DNA of 43,603 nucleotides from Elainella saxicola E1 (lineage in GTDB: Bacteria; Cyanobacteriota; Cyanobacteriia; Elainellales; Elainellaceae), in contig LUGL01000035.1 of the NCBI GenBank assembly GCA_002796835.1, positions 1 to 43,603 of the forward strand, in the 5' to 3' direction. The translations under genes and the position numbers were made by a program. Below the pieces are notes generated by a model. It saw only the letters and a list, made by a program, of their open reading frames with translations, was not told the DNA's origin and searched no databases. Every line of letters starts with the position of its first letter. Position 1 is the first letter of the stretch. Positions 25,757 through 34,165 of this stretch are shown here, in pieces.

Positions 25757-28321
25757 CTAGAGGAGATGCAGTGGGTCAATATCGATCGTTAAACTGACGC
25801 TAGCTGGACAATGCGATCGCAAAACGGGCAGTGACGGCAGTTCCAAACTTTCTGTAGCCCAATGTTTCAGCAGAATTTGGTAGCGATATCGTCCTGCCAC
25901 ACGCGGAATTGCGGCGGCAGTTGGACCTAGCAATTCAAAATCGACTTGTGCTGCCAAGCTTTGCTTTAAGAATTGGGCGAGCTGTTCAGCCGTTTGATGC
26001 ACCGTTTGTTGATCGAGACTACTGAGCCGCAACAAGATCAAGCGCCCATAGGGTGGGTAATTCAGGGCCGATCGCTGCTGGAGTTCGGTGGCTGCAAAAG
26101 TGGCATAGTTCTGATGACCAATCGCCTCAATCACCGGGTGATATGGAGAGTAGGTTTGCAGAATTACCCGTCCCGGATTTTCGCCTCGGCCAGCCCGACC
26201 TGCTACCTGAGTCAGAGTTTGAAAAGCTCGTTCTCCAGCCCGATAGTCTGACAAATGCAGCAACCCATCGGCAGCTACTACACCAACCAGCGTCACTTGC
26301 GGCAGATCAATGCCCTTCGTTAACATCTGCGTTCCTACTAACAGATCGGCTTCTGCCTGAGCAAACTGATTCAACAGCGTCCGGTGTGCCCCTTTTGTTC
26401 GGGTTGTATCGCTATCAAACCGGATGCAGCGAATCTCAGGAATCAGACGATTCAGTTCCTGAATAATCCGCTGGGTACCGCTGCCAAAGTGTTTGAGATA
26501 GGGAGAACCGCAGGCCGGACAATGGGGCGGGTGGTTTTGCCGATAGCCGCAGTAATGACAGTGCAACGACTCATAGCCACCTTCGCGAGGTTGGTGATAG
26601 GTGAGCGACACATCACAATGCGGACATTCCATCACATGACCACAGCTGCGACAAGACACAAAGGTGCTGTGGCCACGCCGGTGAATAAACAGAATCCCCT
26701 GCTCCCCGCGAGACTTCAGCGTTTGCAGTGCCTCCTGGAGCGATCGACTAAAAATAGAGCGATTGCCTTGGCGCAATTCCTGTCGCATATCCACAACTTC
26801 AATTGGCGGCAAGGGTCTAGCCTGAACCCGTTCAGGCAGAGAGAGATAAAGCCAGTCAGAAGGATTAGGGTGGGTTGAGGGACAATCGGGCTGAACCTGG
26901 GACCAAGTTTCGAGAGCCGGAGTCGCTGAACCCAGCACCAGAGGACAGTTTGCTAATTCGGCGCGCCATTGAGCTACAGTTCGGGCATGGTAACAAGGGG
27001 CAGGCTGATCCTGCTTAAAGCTGGCGTCATGCTCTTCATCCAGAATAATCAGCCCCACGTTAGTGAGAGGTGCAAAGATTGCCGATCGCGTCCCAATCAC
27101 CACCTGCGGCGAACCATCCAGCATTTGTCGCCAAGTGTCATAACGTTCCCCTTCAGACAAACCGCTGTGATAAACGTGGACCTGCTCTCCAAATCGGGCG
27201 CGAAAACGATCGGTCAATTGAGGCGTCAGGCCGATTTCTGGTACGAGTACTAAAGCGGATTGTCCCTGTTGCAACAATGGAGCAATGGCTTGCAAATAAA
27301 TTTCTGTCTTTCCCGATCCGGTAATGCCATGTAGCAAGATGGGTTGGAATGAGCGCAAATGGGTGATGGCGTCTAGGGCTTGCTGCTGAAACAGCGTCAG
27401 GGTTTTAGGGCGATCGGGTTGAGCCGTCCCAAAAACATCCAGGCGCAACACTTCGCGGGCTTGAATTACGATCCATCCATGCTGCACTAATGGCTTCAGA
27501 GTCGAAGAGCTGACATGACAAACTTGCAGCAGTTCTTGCAGCCACATTTCTCCTCCCCGTCGCTTCAGCACCTCCACAATTTCTTGCTGACGCGGACTGA
27601 GGTCTACTGGAGCAGATGGCAGCGTTAATGTCACAGCTCGCCGCTGTTTAGGGCGCACGGGCGTAGGAGATTCGAGATAACTTTCCACCCAGCCTTGTTG
27701 CAGCAATTCTCGCAAGCCTGCGGAGGCATTTCTGACCTGCCGCTGCAAATATTGCCAGGAATAATCCCCCTGTTTTTGAGCCTGCAATAAACCCAAAATC
27801 TGCTGTGCGGATGGATGAGCAGCAGCTTGACCTGCTACTCGATCGACACAAAGCCGAATGCGACGTTGCGATCGCCCTAACAATCCAGGAGGCAATGCCG
27901 CACGAATCACCGAGATTAACGGCGTGTGGTAATAATCAGCAACGTGCTGGAGCAAAGCCCAGTAATTCTCTGGGAAAAAGCGGCGACTAACCACTTCCTC
28001 CACTGAACGGACAACTTTCGGATCCAGATCTTCTGGTAATTGTTGCAGCGGTTGAATCGCGATCGCGCCCACCTGTTGGGCACCAAACGGCACACTTAAA
28101 ATATCACCAGGCTGCACATTTAAGTGAGGTGGCACTGCATAGGTATATAGCCCTTGGGCTCCCGGACAATCCACTAAGGCTTCAATCCATAAATGCTGCA
28201 TCTGAGATTGCATCGCAGACTGATGAGACCAGACCGATCGAAACACCGATCGAGATTCAGCCAATCTAGGCCCAGTCGAAGTGGAAACAGAAATCACAGA
28301 AGGGGAGTCAATAGAGAACAT
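25757..28321 (-). CDS. priA: Primosomal protein N' (replication restart helicase PriA)
   Basis: Up to 854 residues. 3'-DNA-binding domain (LYTYAVPPHLNVQPGDILSV PF), winged helix region, then an SF2 helicase with Walker A GITGSGKTEIYLQA (around residue 335), LVPEIGLTPQL, DEEHDASFKQ, SATPALE, and the zinc-binding insert CRSCGHVMECPHC / CHYCG / CPACGS with eight cysteines. Then TQMLTKGIDLP and QVAGRAGR complete the motor. PriA reloads the replisome at stalled forks. The first ~40 residues (from 28321) are Ser/Arg-rich and not family-like, so Met-37 or Met-41 may be the true start. It converges on the ferredoxin gene. Confidence 0.94.
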   Translation of the reverse strand: MFSIDSPSVISVSTSTGPRLAESRSVFRSVWSHQSAMQSQMQHLWIEALVDCPGAQGLYTYAVPPHLNVQPGDILSVPFGAQQVGAIAIQPLQQLPEDLDPKVVRSVEEVVSRRFFPENYWALLQHVADYYHTPLISVIRAALPPGLLGRSQRRIRLCVDRVAGQAAAHPSAQQILGLLQAQKQGDYSWQYLQRQVRNASAGLRELLQQGWVESYLESPTPVRPKQRRAVTLTLPSAPVDLSPRQQEIVEVLKRRGGEMWLQELLQVCHVSSSTLKPLVQHGWIVIQAREVLRLDVFGTAQPDRPKTLTLFQQQALDAITHLRSFQPILLHGITGSGKTEIYLQAIAPLLQQGQSALVLVPEIGLTPQLTDRFRARFGEQVHVYHSGLSEGERYDTWRQMLDGSPQVVIGTRSAIFAPLTNVGLIILDEEHDASFKQDQPAPCYHARTVAQWRAELANCPLVLGSATPALETWSQVQPDCPSTHPNPSDWLYLSLPERVQARPLPPIEVVDMRQELRQGNRSIFSRSLQEALQTLKSRGEQGILFIHRRGHSTFVSCRSCGHVMECPHCDVSLTYHQPREGGYESLHCHYCGYRQNHPPHCPACGSPYLKHFGSGTQRIIQELNRLIPEIRCIRFDSDTTRTKGAHRTLLNQFAQAEADLLVGTQMLTKGIDLPQVTLVGVVAADGLLHLSDYRAGERAFQTLTQVAGRAGRGENPGRVILQTYSPYHPVIEAIGHQNYATFAATELQQRSALNYPPYGRLILLRLSSLDQQTVHQTAEQLAQFLKQSLAAQVDFELLGPTAAAIPRVAGRYRYQILLKHWATESLELPSLPVLRSHCPASVSLTIDIDPLHLL

Positions 28322-28422
28322 TTATACTATCTAATTTAAGGCTAATTTAAGGCCAATGGTGCCAGAATTCAGAAAAACTCAGTCGATCGAAGATGAATTC
28401 TTGATGTTCATTCCTGTAGTTG

Positions 28423-28456
28423 GTCCCCTAAATCCCATTTAAAGAGGGGCTTTAAG
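28423..28456. repeat. Remnant of a dispersed cyanobacterial CCCCTAAATCCC-type repeat
   Basis: GTCCCCTAAATCCC followed by AAAGAGGGGCTTTAAG, with inverted CCCCT (28425-28429) / AGGGG (28445-28449). Repeats of this CCCCTAAATCCC...GGGGACTTT form are scattered in many filamentous cyanobacterial genomes (family knowledge). This copy is shortened. Confidence 0.5.
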
Positions 28457-28755
28457 TACTAATCCTTTTTTAAGTTGCGCCAGGATTAAACCACAATGCC
28501 TGCCCCCAGCGGTAGAGCTTGAAGATTCTATAAATTGCGTTAGGTTTCTTTGCATTCACAGGACATTGCTCTCTATGGGATTGCAATTCTTAGCAGCATT
28601 GATCTTGCCTCAGCTTGCTATAGCAGCATTCTAGAAGTAATTGACTAGCAGCCATATTCACGCAGAGCAGCCATATTCTGACAGTTAAAGTACAAAATCG
28701 ACAAGGTCGATCGGCATAGTCAATCTAGTTTTTTCAAAAATTTTAGGTTTGGTAC

Positions 28756-28783
28756 TTGATATTAGGCGAGAGCCTGCTATATT
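28756..28783 (+). promoter_or_regulatory. Sigma70-type promoter candidate P1 of sigC
   Basis: TTGATA (28756-28761), 16-nt spacer, TATATT (28778-28783). This is close to consensus and directed towards the sigma factor gene. Confidence 0.5.
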
Positions 28784-28997
28784 AGACTCACTTTCAGCCT
28801 AGACTCCTCAATTCGGGGTGCTTCAAGGCCATTAGGGGGTTCCTTTCGTAGCTGTGAAAGTGCTGTTATCAGCCATTCCAGTCTTCACGATATTCGGTTC
28901 AATTGCATTGAGCCAGCGAATCGTTTAGGTAGCTGTATTTTGGAGGACTGACATCTAAAGACATGATTGGTTTTGGAAAATCTCTCTAAAGTTAGGC

Positions 28998-29025
28998 TTG
29001 ACATCTACAAAAAGTCCTGTAGATT
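28998..29025 (+). promoter_or_regulatory. Sigma70-type promoter candidate P2 of sigC with internal palindrome
   Basis: TTGACA (28998-29003), 16-nt spacer, TAGATT (29020-29025). A perfect inverted repeat ATCTACA (29003-29009) / TGTAGAT (29018-29024) occupies the spacer and overlaps both boxes, as an operator would. Confidence 0.5.
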
Positions 29026-29466
29026 AGCCTTAAATTCAAATGATTTGTTGGGCAGGCAGATTCGATCGTTCAGTAGGGGTATTTAGAGATAATCCAACCC
29101 ATTCTGCTTTAGTCAGTTATCTTCAGCAGCGATAGTTAACAGCCGAATAGATCAGCAAGGTTCCTTTGCAGGTTTTGTAAAGTGGACAGTGTTGATGCAG
29201 GTTTGCGAATATTTCGAGATCGTTTTACTGCGTTAAATCGATCAGAGATTGCTGTTTGCAATTTGTCCTACAGTTGCTAGGTCAGAATTGCAGCTATTTT
29301 GCAACGCCAAGAGGTTTGAGCGTAGAGATATGAATGAGGACGATCGATTGAATTGTAAAGAATATTTGCCAAGCCTTTTAGAAATGATTTTCTAGATTTA
29401 TGAAAGTCTTATTCAAAAAACAGTTTTCAGAGTATCTTTCAGCACTGTTTGCCTAATCAAACCAAT

Positions 29467-30669
29467 ATGACAGCGTTATTCATTCACAACTCACAACAGA
29501 TAATGAGCAATTCCATTCTCGATTCAACCGATCCTATCCGTTTAGGAGCTTTTACTAGCGATTATTTCGGCGAGGCAGAAACGGATGTCCAGTCTATGGA
29601 TATTTCTGAAGCGGCCCGTGTCGTTGAAGGCAACGAAGTCGCCTCAATTATCGGATTTGGCTCAGAAGAAGATTTAGAAGATCTGATGGCCAGCCGTGCT
29701 TCCGGTTATCGGAAAACGGTTTCTGACGATGCAGTTGGTGCGTTCTTCAAAGAAATGGCTCGCTATCCCCTACTCAGACCGGATGAAGAGGTGGAATTAG
29801 CTCGTCGTGTGAAGTTTTTGAGTGAAATCGAAGAGTTACGTGAACGGTTGGCGAAAGAGTTGGATCGTCCACCCACTAAAGCAGATGTGGCTACTCGTTT
29901 AGGCTTGACCGATCGTCAATTAGAACATCGTCTCTACCTAAGCCGCGTTGCTAAGCGTAAAATGATCCGCTCCAATTTGCGGTTGGTCGTATCGATTGCT
30001 AAACGGTATCTGAATCGGGGTGTGCCTTTCCTAGATCTGATTCAGGAAGGGGCTCTGGGGCTGAATCGCGCTACCGAGAAATTTGATCCAGACAAAGGAT
30101 ATAAGTTCTCAACCTACGCCTACTGGTGGATTCGCCAAGGGATTACTCGGACGATCGCGAACGATGCCCGGACAATTCGCTTACCAATTCACATTGTTGA
30201 GAAATTAAATAAGCTGAAGAAAGCCCACCGAGAATTGCGTAAAGAGTTAAATCGCAATCCAACAGAAGCTGAACTGGCTCAAGCATTGGATATGACTGCG
30301 GATCAGCTACGCAATCTGCAACAAGTGCGGCGGCGATCGCTCTCCCTCAACCATCGTGTGGGTAAAGGGGAAGACACAGAACTGATGGAACTACTAGAAG
30401 ATAGCAGCACTCAGTCTCCGGAAGCCCAAATGAGTGAAGCCATGATGCGGCAAGAGATTTATGCCGTCTTAGGCGAAGTTTTAACTGAACGGGAACGGGA
30501 CATTATTGCCTTGCGCTATGGTTTAACGACCGGGGAAACCCATACGCTGGAAGAAGTGGGCGGTATCTTTAATTTATCGCGTGAGCGGGTGCGGCAAATT
30601 CAAACCAAAGCCATGCGGAAATTGCGTCGTCCTCAAGTTGCAGCAAGGTTGAAAAGCTGGTTGCGATGA
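29467..30669 (+). CDS. sigC: Group 2 sigma-70 family RNA polymerase sigma factor, SigC-type
   Basis: About 400 residues. Region 1.2 (DDAVGAFFKEMARYPLLRPD, EEVELARRVKFL), region 2 (NLRLVVSIAKRYLNRG, DLIQEGALGLNRATEKFDP, YAYWWIRQGITR), region 3 (PIHIVEKLNKLKKAHRELRK) and region 4 (ERERDIIALRYGL, TLEEVGGIFNLSRERVRQI) are complete. The FFKEMARYPLL form of region 1.2 and the C-terminal MRKLRRPQVAARLKSWLR match cyanobacterial SigC rather than SigA, which has an EIGRIRLL-type region 1.2. Group 2 factors are non-essential and adjust transcription in stationary phase, heat or carbon/nitrogen stress. I take ATG 29467. TTG 29449 and an internal Met (MSNSILD) are alternatives. The stop region overlaps the next start by 4 bp. 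Confidence 0.9.
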   Translation: MTALFIHNSQQIMSNSILDSTDPIRLGAFTSDYFGEAETDVQSMDISEAARVVEGNEVASIIGFGSEEDLEDLMASRASGYRKTVSDDAVGAFFKEMARYPLLRPDEEVELARRVKFLSEIEELRERLAKELDRPPTKADVATRLGLTDRQLEHRLYLSRVAKRKMIRSNLRLVVSIAKRYLNRGVPFLDLIQEGALGLNRATEKFDPDKGYKFSTYAYWWIRQGITRTIANDARTIRLPIHIVEKLNKLKKAHRELRKELNRNPTEAELAQALDMTADQLRNLQQVRRRSLSLNHRVGKGEDTELMELLEDSSTQSPEAQMSEAMMRQEIYAVLGEVLTERERDIIALRYGLTTGETHTLEEVGGIFNLSRERVRQIQTKAMRKLRRPQVAARLKSWLR

Positions 30670-31670
30670 GTGAGGCCGCATTGATTATCGCCGTTGGCAA
30701 TGTCACCATTCGTCCAGCGATTCCCGCAGATGTCTCAGCTATTTTTCAGCTCATCTCTGCATTAGCTAGCTATGAACGGCTTTCCCATGAAGTGGTAGGC
30801 AGTCCTGAAGCACTACACGATCATCTGTTTAGTGAACAACCTTGTATTCAGACTGTTGTTGCTGAAATAGACCACCAGATTATTGGATTCGCCTTATTCT
30901 TCATCAATTACTCTACCCTGCTGACCTATCCCGGCATTTATCTAGAGGACTTATTTGTTCTGCCAGACTATCGAGGGCAAGGCATCGGTAGATCATTGCT
31001 GATCTATTTGGCTCAGTTGGCGCAAACCGAAGGCTATCGGCGGTTAGAGTGGAGCGTGTTGGATTGGAATGCACCAGCGATCGAGTTTTATCAACGCATT
31101 GGTGCACAGCTGATTGAAGATGTAAGAATTTGTCGGGTGATTGAGCCAGAATTGAATCAGCTTGCAGCGATGCCCAAGGCCAATCTCAGATCGGGATTGC
31201 TGAGCGATGCTGACAAGATATTTGCATTAGTGAAAGCAAATATCGAGTTTGATGGCAATCTCGATTCATTTCAAGGAACCGATGCTGCTCTGACCGATCA
31301 TCTGTTTAACCGAGGCTATGCAGAAACGATCGTGGCTACCCATGCCGAGCAAATAGTTGGGATTGCCCTATTTTGCACCACCTATTCAACATTCCTGACG
31401 AAGCCTGGACTGTATATTGAAGATTTATTTGTCATCCCAGAATTTCGCAGTCAGGGCATTGGTACGATGCTGCTGGCCGATTTAGCGCAACAAGTGATCG
31501 ATCGTCATTACGGACGGTTGGAATGGCGGGTGCGTAACTGGAATCAAAAAGCGATCGAGTTTTATCAACGAATTGGAGCAACTATCCTACCGGACTGGCG
31601 AGTTTGCCGCCTGGATCAAGCCGCGATCGCTCGTTTAGCCCAGTCAGCGTTGACAGTCCAGCCAAATTAG
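30666..31670 (+). CDS. Tandem GNAT acetyltransferase (two SSAT-like domains)
   Basis: 334 residues made of two GNAT domains in a row, about 10-155 and 170-325. Each has the acetyl-CoA loop (YRGQGIGRSLL and FRSQGIGTMLL) and the same flanking motifs: YPGIYLEDLFV / KPGLYIEDLFV, LEWSVLDWNAPAIEFYQRIGA / LEWRVRNWNQKAIEFYQRIGA. The YLEDLFV...LEW-x-V-x-x-WN...FY-x-x-GA pattern is that of spermidine/spermine N1-acetyltransferase-like enzymes (diamine acetyltransferase group), so an amine substrate is plausible but unproven. The second acetyl-CoA loop starts R-S-Q-G rather than R-G-Q-G and may be weaker. It overlaps the sigma factor gene by 4 bp (ATGA), so translation is coupled. Cytoplasmic. Confidence 0.88.
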   Translation: MSEAALIIAVGNVTIRPAIPADVSAIFQLISALASYERLSHEVVGSPEALHDHLFSEQPCIQTVVAEIDHQIIGFALFFINYSTLLTYPGIYLEDLFVLPDYRGQGIGRSLLIYLAQLAQTEGYRRLEWSVLDWNAPAIEFYQRIGAQLIEDVRICRVIEPELNQLAAMPKANLRSGLLSDADKIFALVKANIEFDGNLDSFQGTDAALTDHLFNRGYAETIVATHAEQIVGIALFCTTYSTFLTKPGLYIEDLFVIPEFRSQGIGTMLLADLAQQVIDRHYGRLEWRVRNWNQKAIEFYQRIGATILPDWRVCRLDQAAIARLAQSALTVQPN

Positions 31671-31783
31671 CCAAACCGAATCAAACCCATTCTTGCAATC
31701 GGTCTTATACTCCGGTAAAACCATATTGGATGCTGATCCAAAATCCTGGGCTGAGCAGCCAAAACTATTGGAGGAATTCTATT

Positions 31784-31990
31784 GTGACCATTTGGGTAAA
31801 CGAGCAAATTGACCCCTGCGGTATCATCCGAGCCTGTATTGCTTGCTGCGATGAAAAGCAGGCGCAGGACTGTCATGATTCATTCGAAACCAATCTGACT
31901 CCCGCTCAAAAGCAAGAGGGGTGGGTAGCCCGGATACGCGAAGTGGAAACTTGGGAGGAAGTGCCCGTGAATGCGCTGAAGCTAGATTAA
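31784..31990 (+). CDS. Small cysteine-rich hypothetical protein (68 aa)
   Basis: I start at GTG 31784, preceded by GGAGG at 31770-31774 with normal spacing, although the frame is open further upstream into the acetyltransferase gene. The protein begins MTIWVNEQIDPCGIIRACIA and has five cysteines in the first 30 residues (12, 18, 21, 22, 30: C-x5-C-x2-CC-x7-C), then a charged tail with GWVARIREVETWEEVPV. The cysteine spacing could bind a metal or form disulfides. I do not recognise a family. Its stop lies 8 nt from the convergent TetR gene. It may be the last gene of the sigC-acetyltransferase transcript. Confidence 0.65.
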   Translation: MTIWVNEQIDPCGIIRACIACCDEKQAQDCHDSFETNLTPAQKQEGWVARIREVETWEEVPVNALKLD

Positions 31991-31998
31991 TCTTGCCG

Positions 31999-32652
31999 TC
32001 AGTGGTTGGGGGATTGGATGGCCGATCGTTTGAGCACCAGATCGATCAGTTCGTTCACCACCCGTTCTCCAGTCAACGATGAAATCAGCTTGCCATGCAG
32101 AATTTCTTGGGCCAAACAAAACGAAACCAGCGTTCCGGCAAACACATGGGCCATCGCTTCCGGATCGAGAATGTTAAGTTCTGGATGAGCCTGAAAATAG
32201 CTGGCTAAAATTTGCCGGCCTCTTTGAATCACTGTGCGGTTATAAAGCTCTGCCAGTTCGGGAAAGCGGCCTGATTCCGCCACAATCACCCGCAGCAAGT
32301 TCAGATAATCTTCGCTGCTCATTCGCTCTAGAAAGGCATACGCAACCCGGCGCAGCAGAACCTCTGGTTCTCCACACAGCATTTCAGCCCCCAGTTCCCC
32401 TTGCAATCGGTCAATGGTGACCCGCTCAATTAGCACGGTAAACAGCCCTTCTTTATCCTGAAAGTGGCTATAGATCGTTTGTTTGGAAACCCCTGCGATC
32501 GCCGCCACTCGATCCATACTGGTACCTGCATAGCCATGGGTCAGGAACACCTGCATTGCGCCCTGCAAAATTTGTTCGCGTTTTTCGATCGGACTAGAAT
32601 CATCTTTGAGATTGCGCTTCAGTTTTGTGGTTCCCACAGTTAGCAGCCTCAC
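31999..32652 (-). CDS. TetR/AcrR-family repressor (CecR/YbiH-like position)
   Basis: 217 residues. The N-terminal TetR DNA-binding domain is clear (about 28-75: KREQILQGAMQVFLTHGYAG, then TSMDRVAAIAGVSKQTIYSHF, then DKEGLF). The C-terminal helical ligand-binding domain is of the AcrR_C type (RRGRQILASYFQAH-like segment, VFAGTLVSFCLAQEIL). The start is GTG 32652; a second GTG at 32637 is possible. It is divergent from a four-gene ABC export cassette, with a 25-bp palindrome between them at 32737-32761, so it very likely represses the cassette and itself. Ligand unknown. The arrangement equals E. coli cecR(ybiH)-ybhGFSR. Confidence 0.9.
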   Translation of the reverse strand: MRLLTVGTTKLKRNLKDDSSPIEKREQILQGAMQVFLTHGYAGTSMDRVAAIAGVSKQTIYSHFQDKEGLFTVLIERVTIDRLQGELGAEMLCGEPEVLLRRVAYAFLERMSSEDYLNLLRVIVAESGRFPELAELYNRTVIQRGRQILASYFQAHPELNILDPEAMAHVFAGTLVSFCLAQEILHGKLISSLTGERVVNELIDLVLKRSAIQSPNH

Positions 32653-32736
32653 TTAGCGATAAAAATCAAGTGATGTAAATAATTTGTAGCGTTCTCTTGC
32701 TCTGGAGCAGAGAAAGATCTAGGATCTTCAGCATTC

Positions 32737-32761
32737 ATCATACTAGACGGTCTAGTATGAT
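32737..32761. promoter_or_regulatory. 25-bp palindromic operator, probable TetR-family site
   Basis: ATCATACTAGAC (32737-32748), one central G, GTCTAGTATGAT (32750-32761): perfect 12-bp arms. The core ACTAGAC/GTCTAGT is a form often bound by TetR proteins. It lies 85 bp from the regulator start and 115 bp from the cassette start. Confidence 0.8.
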
Positions 32762-32875
32762 TGAGAACTACTTTTCAGTTTTAACCGATTCTCTTTTCAA
32801 TTCAATGCCCTTAATTCAACGCTCCTAATTCGACACGATTCATGCCAGAGCCATCTACAGCGCTAGCGAGGTGTT

Positions 32876-34162
32876 ATGACGCAATCTGTTCCTGAAATGC
32901 AACCTGTTTCTAACGCAGCATCTGACTCGGCGATCGGTCAAGCCGGATCACTTGAGAAACCAACCCAGCAATCGGCGAAACTGCGGCGAATTCTACCTGC
33001 CCTCGTAGTCCTTGCGGGGATTGGAGTTGCGACCTGGTACTTCCTCTCTCGGCCTCAATCCAATGGGTTGGAATTGAGTGGCCGCATTGAAGGCTATGAA
33101 AGCGATATTGGGGCAAAAGTAGCGGGTCGCGTAGTAGAAGTAACCGTGCGAGAAGGGGCAGAAGTTCATAAAGGCCAACTGCTGGTGCAACTCGACGATA
33201 ACGAAGTTTTGGCTCAGGTTCAAGGCGCGGCAGCTCGCATTCGGGCCGCCAAGCAGCAAGAGCAAAATGCCCGTCTGCAACTCTCTGTGGTCGAGAGTCA
33301 AATCAACGAGGCCCAACTCCGCTGGCAGCAGTCGAAAGGCGACACCGCCGGTCGAGTTTCCCGAGCGGAAGCTGAGGTAGCTACTGCAACAGCCCAACTT
33401 AAACAGGCGGAAGCCCAGGCCATTGAAGCAGAAGCTCGTCTTAAATTGGCTCAGACCAGTCTCGATCGCTATGCCCAACTCGTGCAAGAAGGGGCCGTGA
33501 CCCAGCAAGAATTTGATCAGCGGGAAACCACATTGCAGGCCGCCCAGGCTACCTTAGAAAGCCGCAAAGCCGCTGTAGCCGCCGCCCAACGTCAAGTCAA
33601 CGCCGCCCAGGGCAACTTAACCCAATCTCAGTCCACCAGTCTTAATCCTGACATCAACACGGCCCAGCTTGCCCGCCTCAATACCCAGCTACGTCAAGCC
33701 CAGGCTGAGCTGAGTGCCGCTCAAGCTGAAGTTGCCAATGCCGAGGCCGATCGCAATCGCATCCAGGCTCAACTCAAAGATCTGACGATCAAAAGTCCGA
33801 TCGATGGAGTCGTCACGGCCCGTAGCGTTGAACCGGGGGTCGTTGCTACCGCAGGCAAAACCTTGCTTTCTGTTTTAGACCTGAACACCGTGTATATGCG
33901 AGGCTTCATTCCCGAAGGAGAGATTGGCCAGGTGCGCGTCGGTCAGGCAGCCCAGGTTTTTCTCGATTCTGATCCCGATCGTCCCCTTAAAGCCCGCGTG
34001 ATTGCGATCGATTCAGAAGCTTCCTTTACGCCTGAAAATATTTACTTCAAAAAAGATCGGGTGCAGCAAGTCTTTGGGGTACGGTTGGCGATCGAAGAAC
34101 CAGGGGGGTTTGCCAAGCCGGGAATGCCTGCGGATGGAGAAATTTTGATCGAAGGGAAATGA
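32876..34162 (+). CDS. HlyD-family periplasmic adaptor (YbhG-like)
   Basis: 428 residues: a cytoplasmic N-terminus, one membrane anchor (ILPALVVLAGIGVATWYFLS, about 40-59), a first lipoyl half (GAKVAGRVVEVTVREGAEV, KGQLLVQLDD), a very long Ala/Gln/Glu-rich coiled-coil hairpin (about 105-300), the second lipoyl half (DLTIKSPIDGVVTARSVEPG) and a beta-barrel domain. It bridges the inner-membrane ABC transporter to an outer-membrane channel such as TolC. It is longer than E. coli YbhG, mostly because of the coiled coil. First gene of the cassette, separated by 3 nt from the ATPase gene. No outer-membrane factor is encoded here. Confidence 0.92.
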   Translation: MTQSVPEMQPVSNAASDSAIGQAGSLEKPTQQSAKLRRILPALVVLAGIGVATWYFLSRPQSNGLELSGRIEGYESDIGAKVAGRVVEVTVREGAEVHKGQLLVQLDDNEVLAQVQGAAARIRAAKQQEQNARLQLSVVESQINEAQLRWQQSKGDTAGRVSRAEAEVATATAQLKQAEAQAIEAEARLKLAQTSLDRYAQLVQEGAVTQQEFDQRETTLQAAQATLESRKAAVAAAQRQVNAAQGNLTQSQSTSLNPDINTAQLARLNTQLRQAQAELSAAQAEVANAEADRNRIQAQLKDLTIKSPIDGVVTARSVEPGVVATAGKTLLSVLDLNTVYMRGFIPEGEIGQVRVGQAAQVFLDSDPDRPLKARVIAIDSEASFTPENIYFKKDRVQQVFGVRLAIEEPGGFAKPGMPADGEILIEGK

Positions 34163-34165
34163 GCT

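Larger units (their letters stand above)
28322..29448. other. 1.1-kb gene-free leader before the sigma factor gene
   Basis: No ORF or tRNA seen. It holds a dispersed-repeat remnant (28423-28456) and two good plus-strand promoter-like sites (28756-28783 and 28998-29025), annotated separately. Transcripts from them would have untranslated leaders of roughly 660 and 420 nt. Confidence 0.5.

Noticed and set aside
29449-30669. Principal sigma factor SigA/RpoD1
   Set aside because: Region 1.2 reads FFKEMARYPLLRPDEE and the C-terminus MRKLRRPQVAARLK, which fit SigC. SigA has an EIGRIRLL-type region 1.2.
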